Below the pieces are notes generated by a model. It worked only from the letters and a program-made list of their open reading frames with translations. It had not been told where the DNA came from and ran no database searches. Of a stretch of DNA of 64,000 bases, positions 33,223-63,256 are shown piece after piece. The stretch is from Megascapheus bottae (lineage: Eukaryota > Chordata > Mammalia > Rodentia > Geomyidae): the NCBI GenBank assembly GCA_024803745.1, contig JANJXV010000025.1, positions 17,548,610 through 17,612,609 of the forward strand. Reading direction: 5' to 3'. Both the position numbers and the translations under genes were made by a program. The first letter of the stretch is position 1. Every line of letters starts with the position of its first letter.

Positions 33223-33900
33223 TGTGCACACGAGAACACATGCAAACACACAGGAGAACACACACAAACACAATTGCTTGAGTTGATAGTTACTTGACGG
33301 CAGATAATAGGTATACAGAAAAAAAAAAATGGTGTGCTATCATCTTCTACTTTGGGGTATATTTGAAAATTTTCAGAAGTTTTATAAAAAGATCACGCAA
33401 GATGTTTACAATGACACTACTCACCGACTTCAAAATAGAATTCTTAGAACACTCTACGACTCTTCCTAAACCTGGGGCTAAAAGAACAGTGGCTATCACT
33501 ATCACACAGGCAGTAAACTTGGAAAAAATTTATTAAAACTAAACAAAAATGTTTACTTGATAAAACCTGCAGAAGCCTGAGAGATGGGTTCTTCTCTACT
33601 AGCGTTAAAGGTCCACCTACCAAGTTCTGTCACATCAAACTCCCTGTTCCCATGAACACAGAGGTCTCAGAGGAAGACTGTTTAGACATTAAGTCCTATA
33701 AGATTCATCTTGTTATTTGTTTTTTCAGCATCTTATCAGGCAGCGAATGGTGGAGGAAAGCACACTGTGAGGTTAATCCTATCAGCCTTTAAGGTTTGTG
33801 AGCTAAGCACACTTTAGGAAAGGATGATCCTCATTTCATTAACTCAGCAAGGCACAATACGTAAATTAAGCAGTACAAATTCAACAGTAGAAAAGGCATT
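33223..33900. other. Intergenic, unique
   Basis: Nothing recognised besides a short CACA region (33225-33275). Confidence 0.4.
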
Positions 33901-33901
33901 A

Positions 33902-34117
33902 GTGACAGGTATTGGTGGCTCATACATGTAATCCTAGCTATTCGGGAGGCTGAGATCTGAGGATCTGGGTTTAAAGCCAACCCTAGCAGGCTAGCCCATG
34001 AGAAAATCAGAAGTAGTAACATGGCTCAAACTGTAACAGTGCTAGCTTTGAGAAAACAGAGCTCAGGGACAGCACCCAATCCCCAAGTTCAAAGCCCCAG
34101 GACCAAAACAAAAAGCT
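33902..34117 (+). repeat. Type B SINE
   Basis: Complete; followed by an A-run and a G-run (34121-34141). Confidence 0.8.
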
Positions 34118-34377
34118 TAAACAAAAAAAAGGGGGGGGGGGCATTATTATCTTGAATCCCAGGGCTCCCAACTAACACAGCATTTCCAAAGTTAATGGTG
34201 TCCTTTCTTGCTTATCCAGAGTTTAAATTTTGCAGTCTGCTGTTTTGATTCACGTCTGTTTATTGCATTTGAATTTTGGAGTAAAAATGACTCAGCAATG
34301 TGAAAGTGAAGTATGTTCTATGATTTGGAAGACAACAAATTGAGGCAAACGCTCAAAGTAAAAAAAATAAAATGACA

Positions 34378-34383
34378 TTTATT
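34378..34383 (-). terminator. Candidate PDCD7 poly(A) signal and 3'UTR end
   Basis: AATAAA on the minus strand about 810 nt past the stop. The interval 34384-35190 has no SINE and is AT-rich, as expected of a 3'UTR of that length. Other hexamers upstream were not excluded. Confidence 0.45.
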
Positions 34384-35190
34384 TTAGTTTTTGAAAATTA
34401 AATAACAAAATAATTGGCAAAACTCAAAAGAGCTGACATGTGACTGATCGCACCCAAGCACAACAGCATATACTAATGAATATAAAAATGAAATGTTCTT
34501 ATTCATTTGCTTTTCCCTCAATGTTTACTCCATAGATATTTCTGGAAACTCGAGTTCCTAAGAAAATTCTACTGTTACCAGCTCCTGTATGAGTGAACTA
34601 AATTTCTATCCCTGGAGATAGTGGAACATGAGGAACAGCGCAGCACATTGTCCAGCGTGGGCATGGGTGCTCCTAGGCTCTCTACATTCTCCACGTGACT
34701 ACAAGCCCAGGCGTCATCTTCTGTGGCAGTCTCCCCAGCTGCCCCTGCCATCTTCCTAACTCCAGCCTCCCAATATCGCACCAAAACTGGGATGAATAAA
34801 ACTGAAGATCAAATTTTTGCCCTTTCACTTTTGGGAGTTAGAGGGTCTGAGTAGGAAAGAAAGGAGGTTTTGCATGAAGCTTGCCTGCTCCTCAACACAT
34901 ACCCACAGGAACTGAGTATGTTGAACGTACTTACCATCATCATACAAGGAAACTAAGGAAAACAAAGGCTACTGCCTGTGATAAAACCTCAGTTCACCTT
35001 GGCCCTTTGCTGAAGAACTGTATTAATGTCCTGATTCAAGAGGCACCTCTGGTGAGGACAGGGCACAGAAACAAAGTTTAACTTCAGGCGAGAACATGAA
35101 CGTTGTGGTCCACAGCATGACACGGCGGCATTACTGATAAGAGCTGCAAGGCGCGTTGGCTGGACCACACACACTCCTGGAGCATCTTCC

Positions 35191-35314
35191 TTAATGCAGC
35201 TTAATGGCGGTTGCCCATACATCGTTGCTGGGGAGAGGGGGAAGGACCCATCCTTGGGGAACAGAGTTGCCTTTTGGGTGATCAGATGGTACCAGGTACT
35301 GATCCCAATCATGC
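35191..35314 (-). CDS. PDCD7: PDCD7 coding exon 5 and stop
   Basis: 124 nt after a TTTGTTAAG acceptor; one base completes Arg, then HDWDQYLVPSDHPKG, GWVLPPLPSNDVW and ATAIKLH before TAA. The C-terminus is nearly identical to the mammalian protein. Confidence 0.95.
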
Positions 35315-38300
35315 CTTAACAAAAAAAAGTATAGAACAACTGTTTATTTCTATTTTTCCAAGGAAGATGTTCAGCAACTTTATTTCTAATTTACTCCGTA
35401 ACTGATTTCCAGGTATTATACACAAAGTTATTTAGTACTGAGTTTTGTATTCTTTGTGTTTCTTTACTGATGATTTCACCGTTTTTAAGATGGCCCTTCA
35501 ATATCCTAATAAAAAACTGCTACGTGTTAGTGGCTCAAACCTGTAATTTTACTCATAAGGCTGAGACCTGGTAGACTACAGTGTGAAGCCAACCCAGGCA
35601 AAAAGTATGCCACATTCCATCTCCCAAATAAACAGCCAAAAATGAGGCTGAAGGTACAGCTCAAGTGGTAAAGCACCAGGCAGAGTCAAGCAAGCTAAGC
35701 TAGCAAAAGGCTGCTGAGTGAAGCATGGGTACCAATGTGTACATGTTCACATACAAGGAGTCCTGCTAAGGTGCCAGCTAGTGTTGCTAGTGGAACAGCT
35801 GTGATGTGCCTTACCTAATATGTGAATTATATAAGCTTTACTCAGACATGGATTATATGCACTTAGCTATGAGGTTAATACTAATGAATCAACTTGGCTA
35901 GAAAACAACAAAATGCTATTACGTAATAATAAAGTCAAACTGCTTGGAAAACCTGTTTCATCTACTGATTTCTGAAAAGACTACACTTAGGAAAGGAACT
36001 GATGTTACAGCTTAACATTTTACAGAGGAAGAGAGTAAGAAGGAGATACTGGACCTGGAGACCCAGTTCATGTGTTCTCACAGTACTGTTTAAATCTGGA
36101 TCCAAAGATGGGACACACAAGGCTCAAAATTTGGAAACAATATAAACCCATAAGGGACTTCCTTGCCCTCTGACCTTATTTGGATAAGCGCTGGCAAGGA
36201 GTGCTCGGCCTGGAGATAATACTGTCGGAAAGGCTGCAAGAGGTGAGCAAGTGGGAACTCTTCTGAAAGAGAAGAGACACAATACTACATCAGCCATGAG
36301 CTATGAAGAACATTCTTAAGGCAGCGACTGGGCCTGTGATGACAATAGGATCAAACATGTTTGATCCTGTAGACGTCTGTAGACATGACTTTCACATTAC
36401 AGTTTACCCATCTCAAATTGGAAGAAGTCATTTGTCATCCATTCTTGGTTGAAGATGAGAATGAATGAATGATTAATGATAAAAAAAAAAAAAAGCTGTC
36501 AAAAAAGGGGCCGGGAGTTTGGCCTAGTGGTAGAGTGCTTGCCTAGCACGCACGAAAACCCGGGTTCAATTCCTTGGTACCACATACATAGAAAAAAGCT
36601 AGAAATGGTGCTGAGGCTCAAGTGGTAGAGCTCTAGCCTTGAGAAAGTCCAAGGACAGTGCTCAGGCCCTGAGCTCAAGCCCAGGACTGCCCCCACCCCC
36701 CAAAAAAATCCTTTTCTCTACTACATATAGAGAAACTTACCTGGATCTCCAAATAGCTTATACTCAATTTCACGTTGTTGAAGTAACATTTTCTCCTTTT
36801 CTTTTCTCTGTTTCTTTTCCAATTCTCTTTTTCTTTCTTCCTCTTGTTCTCCCTCCAACATAACTCTGAGGGCTCTCTCTTCAGCTTCATACAACTCAGA
36901 GCGTTTTTTAATAAGTTTTCTCAGCCGCTGAAGGTGATGCTCAAAGGTTTCATCTGCTGAGACTGGAGGACAGACCCCTGAGCGGAAAAGAAACAGTGTT
37001 TCAGATACAACTTTTCCTTATTTCAGACACAGTTCCAGTACATACACTCAAGGTTCTGCCTTTAACTATGAACCTGTTTAGAATCTGGAAATCCTATCTT
37101 CAAGGTTGTTTGTTGTTTGTTTTGTGGGGGAGGGGCAGGACATGTTTCCTGTCTCCATTTCTCTCTCCTTTAACCTGCTACACTAAAACAAGTCCTTGCT
37201 AAGCTTTCATCTTGTAAGACTCTTTTTGTAAAATGCTCAGAAATGCTTTTCATGAATGGATCACAAGGATCTATGATTTTGTACATAAACTAGAAAGCAG
37301 ATGGAAGCCTTCAGAGTAGACTGGGAAGAGGATGTATTTGAAGTAGTCAGGATGAGTGTGAATTAAGACCCCACATACATACATTCAGATCACTTGTTAA
37401 TTAGATATGAGATGAAGGACAGAATCATACATTTTGCACTTTTCCCATTGGTATTACTGGGATTAGAACTTATGATCTTGTCCTTCTTGCTAGTCAGGTG
37501 CTTTAATACTTGAGCCATGGCTCTTGCATGAAATCATCCACTGACAAAAATTATAGTCTTCCTTGTTTTCTGTACTGTATACTTTTTACTTTTTCTTTTT
37601 GCTGGTCCTGAGGCTTGAACTAGGCTTGGCACGGTCCTTAGGCTTTCTCAAGGCTAGCACTCTACCCTTGAGCCACAGGACCATTTCTGGCTTTTTCTGT
37701 GTATGTAGTACTGAGGAATCAAATTCAGGGCTTCATGCATGCTAGGCAAGCACTCTACCACTAGGCCACACTCCTGGCCCTGTATTTTAGTTTTGAAAGA
37801 CAATGGGATCTTAAAATGGTTAAGGTGGGACTGAGTGCCTCCAGATCAACAGACTGACAAGTGCAGCAAAGATTCAAACAGGCAAATGGAAAAGCACCAC
37901 GAGGTAAGTCCAAAATCCAATCATGACTGGGACCTACTTTGGTGGAAAGACTTTGTTAATTGACTAGGGTATCTGGTGCATCCTCCAGAGGGAACAGGAG
38001 AACACTGAGGTCTTCAGAGTCCAAAAGTGACATGCAGAACAGATTCCCTGCCTATTCAACCATTCCTATCTATCTAAAAGGCAAAAATTCAGACGGGAAA
38101 TGCATCCGAAGAATATGTCTTACTTTTGGGAAAAGTATGAAAGCTTTCACTTTGTTACAAAATAAAAGTAGTATACATGATCCAAGGCTAGGAATAAAGG
38201 AAGTGGGTTCTCACACCTGCCTTTCTTCCCAACTGTAACTGCTTCAAAAGATCTGAGCTACTGCTGACAAGCCTACTTACTCTAGAGTAAAAAGAAAGAA

Positions 38301-41300
38301 ATCTAAGTATTTTTCCTTAAAAGATATTTGGGAGACACTAGGGTAAAAAGGGAGGAATCAAGTGAAAATGCGGAGCCATATAATTACCCTTCCTTGCTGC
38401 AGCTTCTTTCCTTAGTTTCCTCAATTTCTCCAGAGCTCGAAGAATGTCTACCATTCTTTTGGTGTCAGCTTGCTTTTTCCTTACTTCTGACAGGACACCA
38501 TCAGCAGCAGCTTTGAGTTCTTGCTCCTGGAGGGTAAGAAGAGCCCATAAGACCTTGTTATTAGGACGGACTTTCTAGCAGAAGTTCCTCTTTAGAGGAT
38601 CAGCCCCAAGGTTAACACAAAGACAGATTCTATTTTCTCTAGATCCCCATTTCCTAGCCCTGGCACAACTCTCCTATAGAAGGGCTCCACTATGGGATTA
38701 TCTTCCAGTGTTCACACTATCATTTGTCCTCTTTTTTTGGGGGGGAGGGGGTTGAACTCAGGGCTTTCTCAAGGCTAGAGCTCTACCACTTGAGCCATAG
38801 CACCACTATCGACTTTTTTCTATGTATGTAGTACCGGGGAATTAAACTCTGGTCTTCGTGCATGCTAGGCAAGCACTCTACCACTAGGTCAGACTCCCGC
38901 CCTGAGTTCTAACGCTCTACCACCTGAGCCACAGCACTACTTTGGGCTTTTCTACGAATGTGGTACCTAGGAATTGAACCTGGTCTTCATGCATGCTAGG
39001 CAAGTACTCTACCACTAGGTCAAACTACCGATCCAACCACTGATGTTTGTAAAGATGCAAAGACAAAGTTCAACATCAACATATTTCATAGTGAAGTTCT
39101 ATCAGTATCTTGGGTAGTAGAAGCTGCTTATTTGACTGTGGAGAATGAAGGTTGAGGAAAACTCCAGAGGCATTTAAACACATATTTTGCCAATTTCCAG
39201 TTTCACCCTGGTCCTGCTTAGAGTTTGGGATGGCCTTTTTCTGGGTGAGGAGATGGTGGGGCTAATCTTTAGGCTTGGGCTCAGGGGGTGGGCCTTTTTT
39301 TTTTTCCCCCCCTTCAAGGGCTAATACTCTACCACTTAAAATACAGCTCCATTTCTGGTTTTTTGGTGATTAAGAGATGGATCTCACAGGCTCTCCTGCT
39401 GGGCTGGCTTCGAATTGCAATTCTCATATGTCAGCCTCCTGAGTAGCTAGTATTACCTGTGTAAGCCACGAGCGCTCACTTTTTTTTTTTTTTTTAAATT
39501 TGAAAGCGAAAGGAATTCCAGAAAGTAACAATCCCTGGCTGGTAGCTCACTGCCTGTAATCCTAATCTTAGCTACTCGGGAGGCTGAGATCTGAGGCTGG
39601 CAGTTCAAAGCCAGCTCCAGCACCACCGTCTACAAAACTTTTGAACTCAGGGTTGCAGCACTGTTCCTTGGGCTTTCTTAAGGTTAGCGCTCTGTGGGTT
39701 GAGCCACAGCATCACTTCTGGCTTCTGCGTATGTGGTACCAAAGCATCAAACCTGGGTCTTCATGCATGACAGGTAAGCACTCTACTACTAGGCCAAACT
39801 CCCGGCCCAATCCATAACCACCAGAAAGCCAGAAGTGGTGATGTGGCTCAGCGTGGTTTATCAGTAGTCTTGAGCTGAAGAGCTCAGAGACAGCACCCAG
39901 GCCCAGAGTTCCAAGTCCCACAACAGACCCTCCTCCAAAAAAATCCTGTAACAGAAAGTTGCAAAACTATTCTGAGAGGGGCCCCAAGTCAGAGTCCCTA
40001 GACAGAATCTGAAATCAGACACCATGGGTTTAAGTCAGAAGTACAACTAGTGAAGTGGTTGTGTGATTGTTGGCAAGTTAACCTTGCTATACCCTGATCT
40101 GAATAACTGAATAATTCCTATTTCTCAGGGTTGTTATAAAGGTTCAAGATCTCATGTATGAAAATCAATCTTCCAAAAGGGTATTGCTGATCTTGTAGGC
40201 TATATGGCTTACAGTAACAAATTCATCTTGTGAATCACTTTTGCTCCTTTAGCCACTTAGGGTTTAGGTTGCTTGAGACAGAGCACCAAGTTCCCAATGT
40301 TTTGTATAGAGGGCAGGATGAGTCCTGTCTTTCTAGCAACATAATGGTCAATCTTATTTGCGTAATTATTTCTTACAGGACTCCACAGTACATCCAGAGC
40401 TTTTTACTTCATGCACACGTTTGTGTGTGTGTATAGGTCCTGGAGCCTGAGCCTTTGTGATCAAGGCTAACACAGAGCTTTTGCTTTCTGTGTATCACTA
40501 ATTATATAGCCATCCAGTCCTCTAAAGCCTCACGCTGCTTCAGCTTCCAACCATCCCCACCCCGACGTCCAGAGCGTCGTCGCTGCTCTCACCCGCTTCT
40601 TCTCCTCCACCTCCTGGACGCACTTGACCCTCCAGCGGTCTATCTCTATTTCGCGATCCGCTGCCCGTGCAGCCTCCGCTTCCCGCTCGGCCTCACGTTC
40701 CCGAGCTCTCTCACGAAGCCGCAGCCGCCGGCGCCGGACCCTCTCCAGCCTCCGCCGCGCCTCGCCCACGTAGGCGGCCTGAGACAGCGGCTGCAGGCGC
40801 TCGGCTAGTTCGGCGCGCAACGGTGCGGCCTGAGAGTGCAGCCGGGCCCAGGCCTCGCCATCAGCCTCGGCCTCGCGTAAGGCCTGCCCCAGGTCCCGCA
40901 GCCGCCGTACCAGACGCAGAGCTCCGCGCAACCGCGCACGCACTTCGCCCAGGCTGGGCCCGGGGAGCGCGCGCGGGGGTCCGGGGCAGCCCGCCCGCCG
41001 GGGGTTCCCGAACACTGCCTCCACCCACTGCCGGTCCCGCAGGCGCTGCAGGGCCGCGTCCCCGAGCACGTCGGGTGGCGGCGGCCCCTCAACCCAGCGA
41101 GGGCTCCAAGGCGGCCCCGGGCCTGGAGGCGGCGGCCGCGGACGCTCGCCGGCGTCGGTCCCCGGGAAAGGCCGACACTGGGGCGGCGGCGGAGGTAGCG
41201 GCGGCGGCGGTACCGGGTAGAAGGCGCCGCCGCCGCCACGGGAGGCCTCTGCGGGGCCCCGGGACTGCAGAGTCAGTGGAGGCTGGAGGAAGGGGGCGGA

Positions 41301-41453
41301 GGCCCCCGGAAAAGGGCCAGGCCGCTGAGGAAGAGGAGGCGGGAAAGCCGGGGAGGGAAGCGGTGGTGGCGGGCAGCCGAAGGGAGACGGAGGAGGTGGC
41401 TGAGGGGGCGGCGGACCCGGACGTCCCGGGGCGAAGAAGGGCGGCAGGGCCAT
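35191..41453 (-). CDS. PDCD7: PDCD7, programmed cell death 7 / U11-U12 snRNP 59K protein (five coding exons, complete)
   Basis: Exons 41453-40593, 38526-38388, 36977-36741, 36262-36175 and 35314-35191 join to 482 aa (human 485); intron phases 0, 1, 1, 2. Residues 1 to about 125 are a Pro/Gly-rich region with runs of proline. A charged, Arg/Glu-rich coiled coil runs from about 170 to 410 (RRRLRLRERARERE, then ALEKLRKLRKEAAARKG and EEERKRELEKKQRKEKEK). The C-terminal 70 residues are conserved and globular-looking (EFPLAHLLQPFRQYYLQAEH, HDWDQYLVPSDHPKG, ending ATAIKLH). The family protein is a component of the U11/U12 di-snRNP of the minor spliceosome, in the nucleus, and was first named from T-cell apoptosis studies. 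The frame continues one codon before ATG only through GTG, so 41453 is the start. Confidence 0.96.
35320..36170. other. PDCD7 intron 4
   Basis: Contains an old dimer SINE (35518-35720); the rest is unique. Confidence 0.5.
36175..36262 (-). CDS. PDCD7: PDCD7 coding exon 4
   Basis: 88 nt between CTCTTTCAG and the non-consensus donor AAG|GTCAGA. It completes Glu with two bases and encodes EFPLAHLLQPFRQYYLQAEH SLPALIQI; ends in phase 2. Confidence 0.92.
36508..36701 (+). repeat. Type A SINE next to PDCD7 exon 3 donor
   Basis: Near-consensus left monomer (GGCCGGGAGTTTGGCCTAG). It is antisense to PDCD7 and its end is 39 nt from the exon boundary. Confidence 0.9.
36741..36977 (-). CDS. PDCD7: PDCD7 coding exon 3
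   Basis: 237 nt between TTTTCCGCTCAG and CCA G|GTAAGT, from GVCPPVSADETFEHHL through a Glu/Lys/Arg coiled coil to EYKLFGDP. A type A SINE (36508-36701) starts only about 40 nt inside the downstream intron. Confidence 0.95.
37000..37585. other. PDCD7 intron 2, unique part
   Basis: A short degraded minus-strand SINE piece near 37445-37520, nothing else recognised. Confidence 0.45.
37590..37780 (-). repeat. Type A SINE
   Basis: Complete apart from a small deletion near the first GCCTGGGC box. Confidence 0.8.
38388..38526 (-). CDS. PDCD7: PDCD7 coding exon 2
   Basis: 139 nt between acceptor ACCCTCCAG and donor AAG G|GTAATT: EQELKAAADGVLSEVRKKQA, then MVDILRALEKLRKLRK. A helical coiled-coil segment; ends in phase 1. 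Confidence 0.95.
38741..39036 (-). repeat. Two type A SINEs, head to tail
   Basis: 38741-38902 and a shorter 38908-39036, both minus strand, sharing the CTAGGTC variant, so the second may be a local duplication. Confidence 0.75.
39262..39478 (-). repeat. Type B SINE
   Basis: Diverged, with a T/C-run inside the tail part. Confidence 0.65.
39536..39930 (+). repeat. Type B SINE with nested type A
   Basis: Host 39536-39635 and 39809-39930; the minus-strand type A (39636-39808) replaced about 40 bp of host including the hot site. Confidence 0.75.
40000..40150 (+). repeat. MIR-like ancient SINE
   Basis: A TTGTGTGATTGTTGGCAAGT core followed by TTAACCTTG, then CTCAGGGTTGTTATAAAGG, follows the order of the MIR core and tail. 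PDCD7 intron 1. Confidence 0.6.
40151..40560. other. PDCD7 intron 1, exon-proximal
   Basis: Unique with a degraded minus-strand SINE piece (40436-40500). Confidence 0.45.
40593..41453 (-). CDS. PDCD7: PDCD7 coding exon 1 (proline-rich N-terminus and first coiled coil)
   Basis: 287 codons from MALPPFF to EVEEKKR, donor CGG|GTGAGA. It lies wholly in the CpG island; the proline runs are CCN/CCG-rich and make long spurious frames on both strands. Confidence 0.95.
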
Positions 41454-41640
41454 GTCCACAGCGCTGCTGAAGGAACCGAAACGCCAGCCGTCTCCTGACG
41501 GACGTCTGGGCGGAAGTGACGCGCCAGGGCGTGCGACGACCGTGCGGACGCACAGGAAGCCGCGCGGGGCGTGACGTCACACCCGGAAGTTGAACCCCGA
41601 GCGGGCATTGGTTGACCCTTCGGTTCTTTAGTCCTGAAGT
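41454..41640 (-). promoter_or_regulatory. PDCD7 CpG-island promoter with CRE and ETS motifs
   Basis: CpG-dense and TATA-less. It holds a perfect palindromic cyclic-AMP response element TGACGTCA (41572-41579), an ETS-type CCGGAAGT (41583-41590) and a second GGAAGTGAC (41512-41520), within 140 bp of the ATG. These are typical housekeeping promoter elements (CREB/ATF and GABP/ELK families). Island edges run from about 40,550 in exon 1 to 41,660. Confidence 0.7.
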
Positions 41641-41697
41641 GAGCGTTGGACGCGTGGAATCGTCTCTTCCTCCTGGGACTACTGGTGCCTTGAGGAA

Positions 41698-41868
41698 ACC
41701 CTAGCCACTCGGGAGGCTGCGATGTGAGGACCACGGCTCAAAGCCGGCCCAGGCAGGAAAGTCTGTGAGACGCCAACCCCCAGTTGGACAACAGACGTGG
41801 AGCTGTGGCTTAAATGGCAGAGTGCTAACCTACAGACAGAGCGCAGGCCCTGAGTTCAAGATCCATGA
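41698..41868 (+). repeat. Type B SINE, head-truncated
   Basis: Begins at the edge of the PDCD7 CpG island and still keeps several CpGs (CACTCGGGAGGCTGCGATG), suggesting shelter from methylation decay. Confidence 0.75.
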
Positions 41869-41970
41869 TACACACACGCACCACATTAATCAGGAAATCA
41901 GATAGAAGCAGTGGCAAAGACTTGACTTAAAGAGGTTGAGAGCAAAGATGGTTTAAGAATTTAAAGCTTC

Positions 41971-42205
41971 AGAGCCGGGCATGGTGGCTCGCGCCTGTAA
42001 TCCCAGCTATTCAGGAAGATCTGAGGATCGCGGTTCAAAGCCAGCCCAGGCACTGAAGAATGGGGGACTCTTTCCTCCAATTAATCACTAGAAAATGGGA
42101 TGTGGGGCTGTGGTTCAGGGGTAGGGCGTAGCCTTGAGCTGAAGAGCTCAGGGACAGCGCCCAGGCCCAGAGTTCAAGACCCATGACCCACAAAAGAAAA
42201 AAAGA
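41971..42205 (+). repeat. Type B SINE
   Basis: Starts AGCCGGGCATGGTGGCTCGC, the most 7SL/Alu-like head in the window. Confidence 0.85.
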
Positions 42206-42206
42206 A

Positions 42207-42308
42207 TTTAAAGCTTCACAAGGCTCGAGAAGTAATGCACCCATTACCTGACGTGTGTAACTGTAACCCCTCTATACATTATCCCGACAATAAAATACAA
42301 AAAAAAAT
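42207..42308 (+). repeat. L1 3'-end-like fragment
   Basis: Short 3' end with TGTAACTGTAACCCCTC, ending in an A-run. Confidence 0.5.
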
Positions 42309-42981
42309 ATGAAAGCTTCAATTCAAATCTGAAGGCAAAACAGGAGTTCAGATGGTAACAGCCAGGTCTACCAAATAGCAGGATGGCTAGTTGCCAGTAT
42401 TTATGGAACTCAGAAACCAGTTGAGCCTGGTGATCTTGGGGATATATAAATTGTAGTATCCTGTATCTTTGCATATGCCAGTCCTAATGTAAAACAGTAC
42501 ACGAATAGCATCAAGAACAAAAACCACGTGGCTTCCCCAACAGAGGCAGGGAAAAAAAAAAAAAAGTACAAAATTCAACCTCCAACCTCTCTTCCTATCA
42601 AAAGGCCCTGAAGAAGCTAGTAATAAGCTGGGTGGCTCCCACCTCACAGCCTTGATGAGAACAAAAGAAAAGTGAGAGCATGAAGGCCCTAAGTTCAGGC
42701 CCCAGAACTGGGCCATACACACATACACTAGCTGAGACAGTTCACATAGACACACACAGATACACACACTTTTTTTTTCCCTTAGTGTAGCAGCTCTGGA
42801 AAGAGTATCTGAACTTAAAAGATATGTTTGCTGAGTCCTGTTCACTAGAAGTCCATCAATTTGGGTTATCTGTTTCCTTCCATTTTCTACTGCAGTTCCT
42901 TTGCAACCATCAGTTTGCAAAAAATTCAATGATAACCCTTTTGGGTGGAACACAAACTGTCTTCAAACAGACTCTCATCTT

Positions 42982-43189
42982 TTTTTTTTTTTCTTTTTTC
43001 TTTTTTGCCAGTCCTGGGCTTGAGCTCAGGGCCTGAGCACTGTCCTTGGATTTTCTCAAGGCTAGAGCTCTACCACTTGAGCCTCAGCACCACTTCCGGC
43101 TTTTTTTCTATGTGGTACCGAGGAATTGAACCTGGGTCTTCATGCATGCTAGGCAAGCACTTTAACCACTAGGCCAAACTCCTGGCCCC
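42982..43189 (-). repeat. Young type A SINE with 14-bp target duplication
   Basis: Complete. CAGACTCTCATCTT flanks it at 42968-42981 and 43190-43203. Confidence 0.9.
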
Positions 43190-43432
43190 CAGACTCTCAT
43201 CTTAAAAGCAGCCAAAAACTCAGGAGACCACATCACTTTGTTCCAGTAATAAAATATCTAGAGACAAAAGCCACTAGCTCATCTGTGTTTTCATTACACA
43301 TACCTCTCTCAAGCCATAGCCCTAGTCCTCCCTATTCAACCTGAAGACAATTTGGCTCTGAAGCCAGCTGAAGGTATACTGAATGGCTGAAGAGCTCAGT
43401 GACAGTGTCCAGGCCCAGAGTTCAAGCTCCAT

Positions 43433-43458
43433 CACACACACACACACACACACACACA
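43433..43458 (+). repeat. (CA)n microsatellite on a SINE tail
   Basis: Follows a type B tail fragment (43387-43430). Confidence 0.9.
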
Positions 43459-43713
43459 GTGTGGCCTATGTCCCTAGTATCAAGTTCTGTGTAAGATAGT
43501 TAATATAATTTTAATAACACCTGTAGAATCTACAACTAGGAGCACTTATGAGAGGAATACAAAAGTACCAAGGAGTAACCAATTCCTAGAATAAAGCTAC
43601 TTGTTTAAGTCACTGTCTGGCTCCACTCTGGCTGGCCCAGCTACTGTCAGGCACAGTGCTACTGATGGTTACAGTATGGACACACTACCACAACAGCTTT
43701 CATTTAGCTTTGT

Positions 43714-45224
43714 TTTATTCAAACGTTAAGTTCCAAGATACAAATTGTAGTTATATTCAGTTGTGTTTGATTTAAAAACATCAGTTAGGCTTTCTTAACA
43801 ACTTCTAAAACCAAATGTAGTTAGGACTAAAATGTCTCCCAGTCTGTTTTTGAAAGATTGCTCTTTATTTAGAAACTACTCCAATCTTCACTCTACAAAA
43901 AGGAAAATGATGCTATGAGAATAAAGTAATATTCTGAAAGGTCTCATGAGGAAAACTTGAACCATTACTAGAGAGAGCTACTATAGTAGTTAGCCTTAAA
44001 CACTGCACAAGGAAATTTCTGGCCCTACCCCAGCCATTTTAGTCTATCACAAAAAGCCCAAGTCTTCAACAAGATTTAGAATTTCTTAGTAGCTTAAGGG
44101 TTTATAAAGTGGGCTAAAGCAAAGCTCAAGACTCCAAAAGAAAAAAATAAAATACATGAAGATATTCTGATTTAAACAATTTCAAGCAAGACTGATTGAG
44201 CTTAATGTAGAAACTTGTATTATAGAAGGAAAGCGAAATGCTTAAAGGATCTCCCAATCATTTTTATGGAATCTGATGTTACAATTTTAAGTCTACCCCC
44301 CATTTTTACTTTTGCAATGTGATGAAGATGAATAATTTATGTTAGTGTGAACACATCCATTCTCTTTGGCTGGTATTAAAATGGATTTTCTTTAATGTTC
44401 TATGGAGCCAAAGGATTAGACAGATGTCTAGCACCAATACAAAACAAAAACCAAATTTAATACTTTAGGAAAAGCGCATGCTATTAGGATATTTTATCTA
44501 GTTCTGCACATGGCTTTTGCTATTAAATTTGTTGTTTAGTCTTTTTTCCTGAAGATTTTAATCAGATTTTTTAAGTCCATCTACTCACCTATGGTACTCA
44601 GAATGGCTCAAAGTTGGTAAATAAATCAGACTAAGTCATCAAGAGAATGGCTTTTTTAGGAAGTTAGTGTCATGCCATTACCAAAAGACTTAAGAATATA
44701 GGTAAGCAAATAATCAAAATATGGTTCAGGGTATTTTTCCAAAAAATGTCTAAATATGGAACTTCCTGGTCCCATTTTTAAGACAAATAAAAAATCTAAA
44801 TAGTTTCAGGAAATTAATATGGGTAGAAAAACATAGCACTGAAGAATGGCATCTCAATATTTAATTTTAAAGAATTTATTTTCCCAGTTGTAGAGTAACA
44901 TTATTGTAAAACCCACAGTTATTGCAATACCTGCATTGCTTAAAGAACTCCTAAGAATTTTGATAACGCGTATTAAAAAAAAAACTGAACCAAGATAATG
45001 TATATTTTATCTCTAAACATTGTTGTCATTCAAGTCCACATAATGTCTTCTGTATAAATCAATGTGATGTTATACTATACATGATCTTATTCTTATCCTA
45101 AAGGCTTCTGACCATGTATGATATCCGAGATAGATTCAATGCCTTTAATGTCAGACTGTAGAAACAGGTATGATCCTAAACAAAAGAAGCAAAAGCTTTA
45201 TATACAGGACAGGAGTCTGACAGT
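43714..45224 (-). other. CLPX 3'UTR with candidate poly(A) signals
   Basis: About 1.5 kb of AT-rich sequence with no SINE, in contrast to dense repeats on both sides. AATAAA on the minus strand occurs at 43714-43719, just before repeats resume, and another at 43864-43869. The far one fits the repeat-free boundary best. Confidence 0.6.

Positions 45225-63256
<18,032 letters not shown>

Noticed and set aside
40667..41734. Long frames on the plus strand and in other minus frames over PDCD7 exon 1
   Set aside because: Shadows of the proline-rich exon in a CpG island; the real frame matches PDCD7 and splices correctly.
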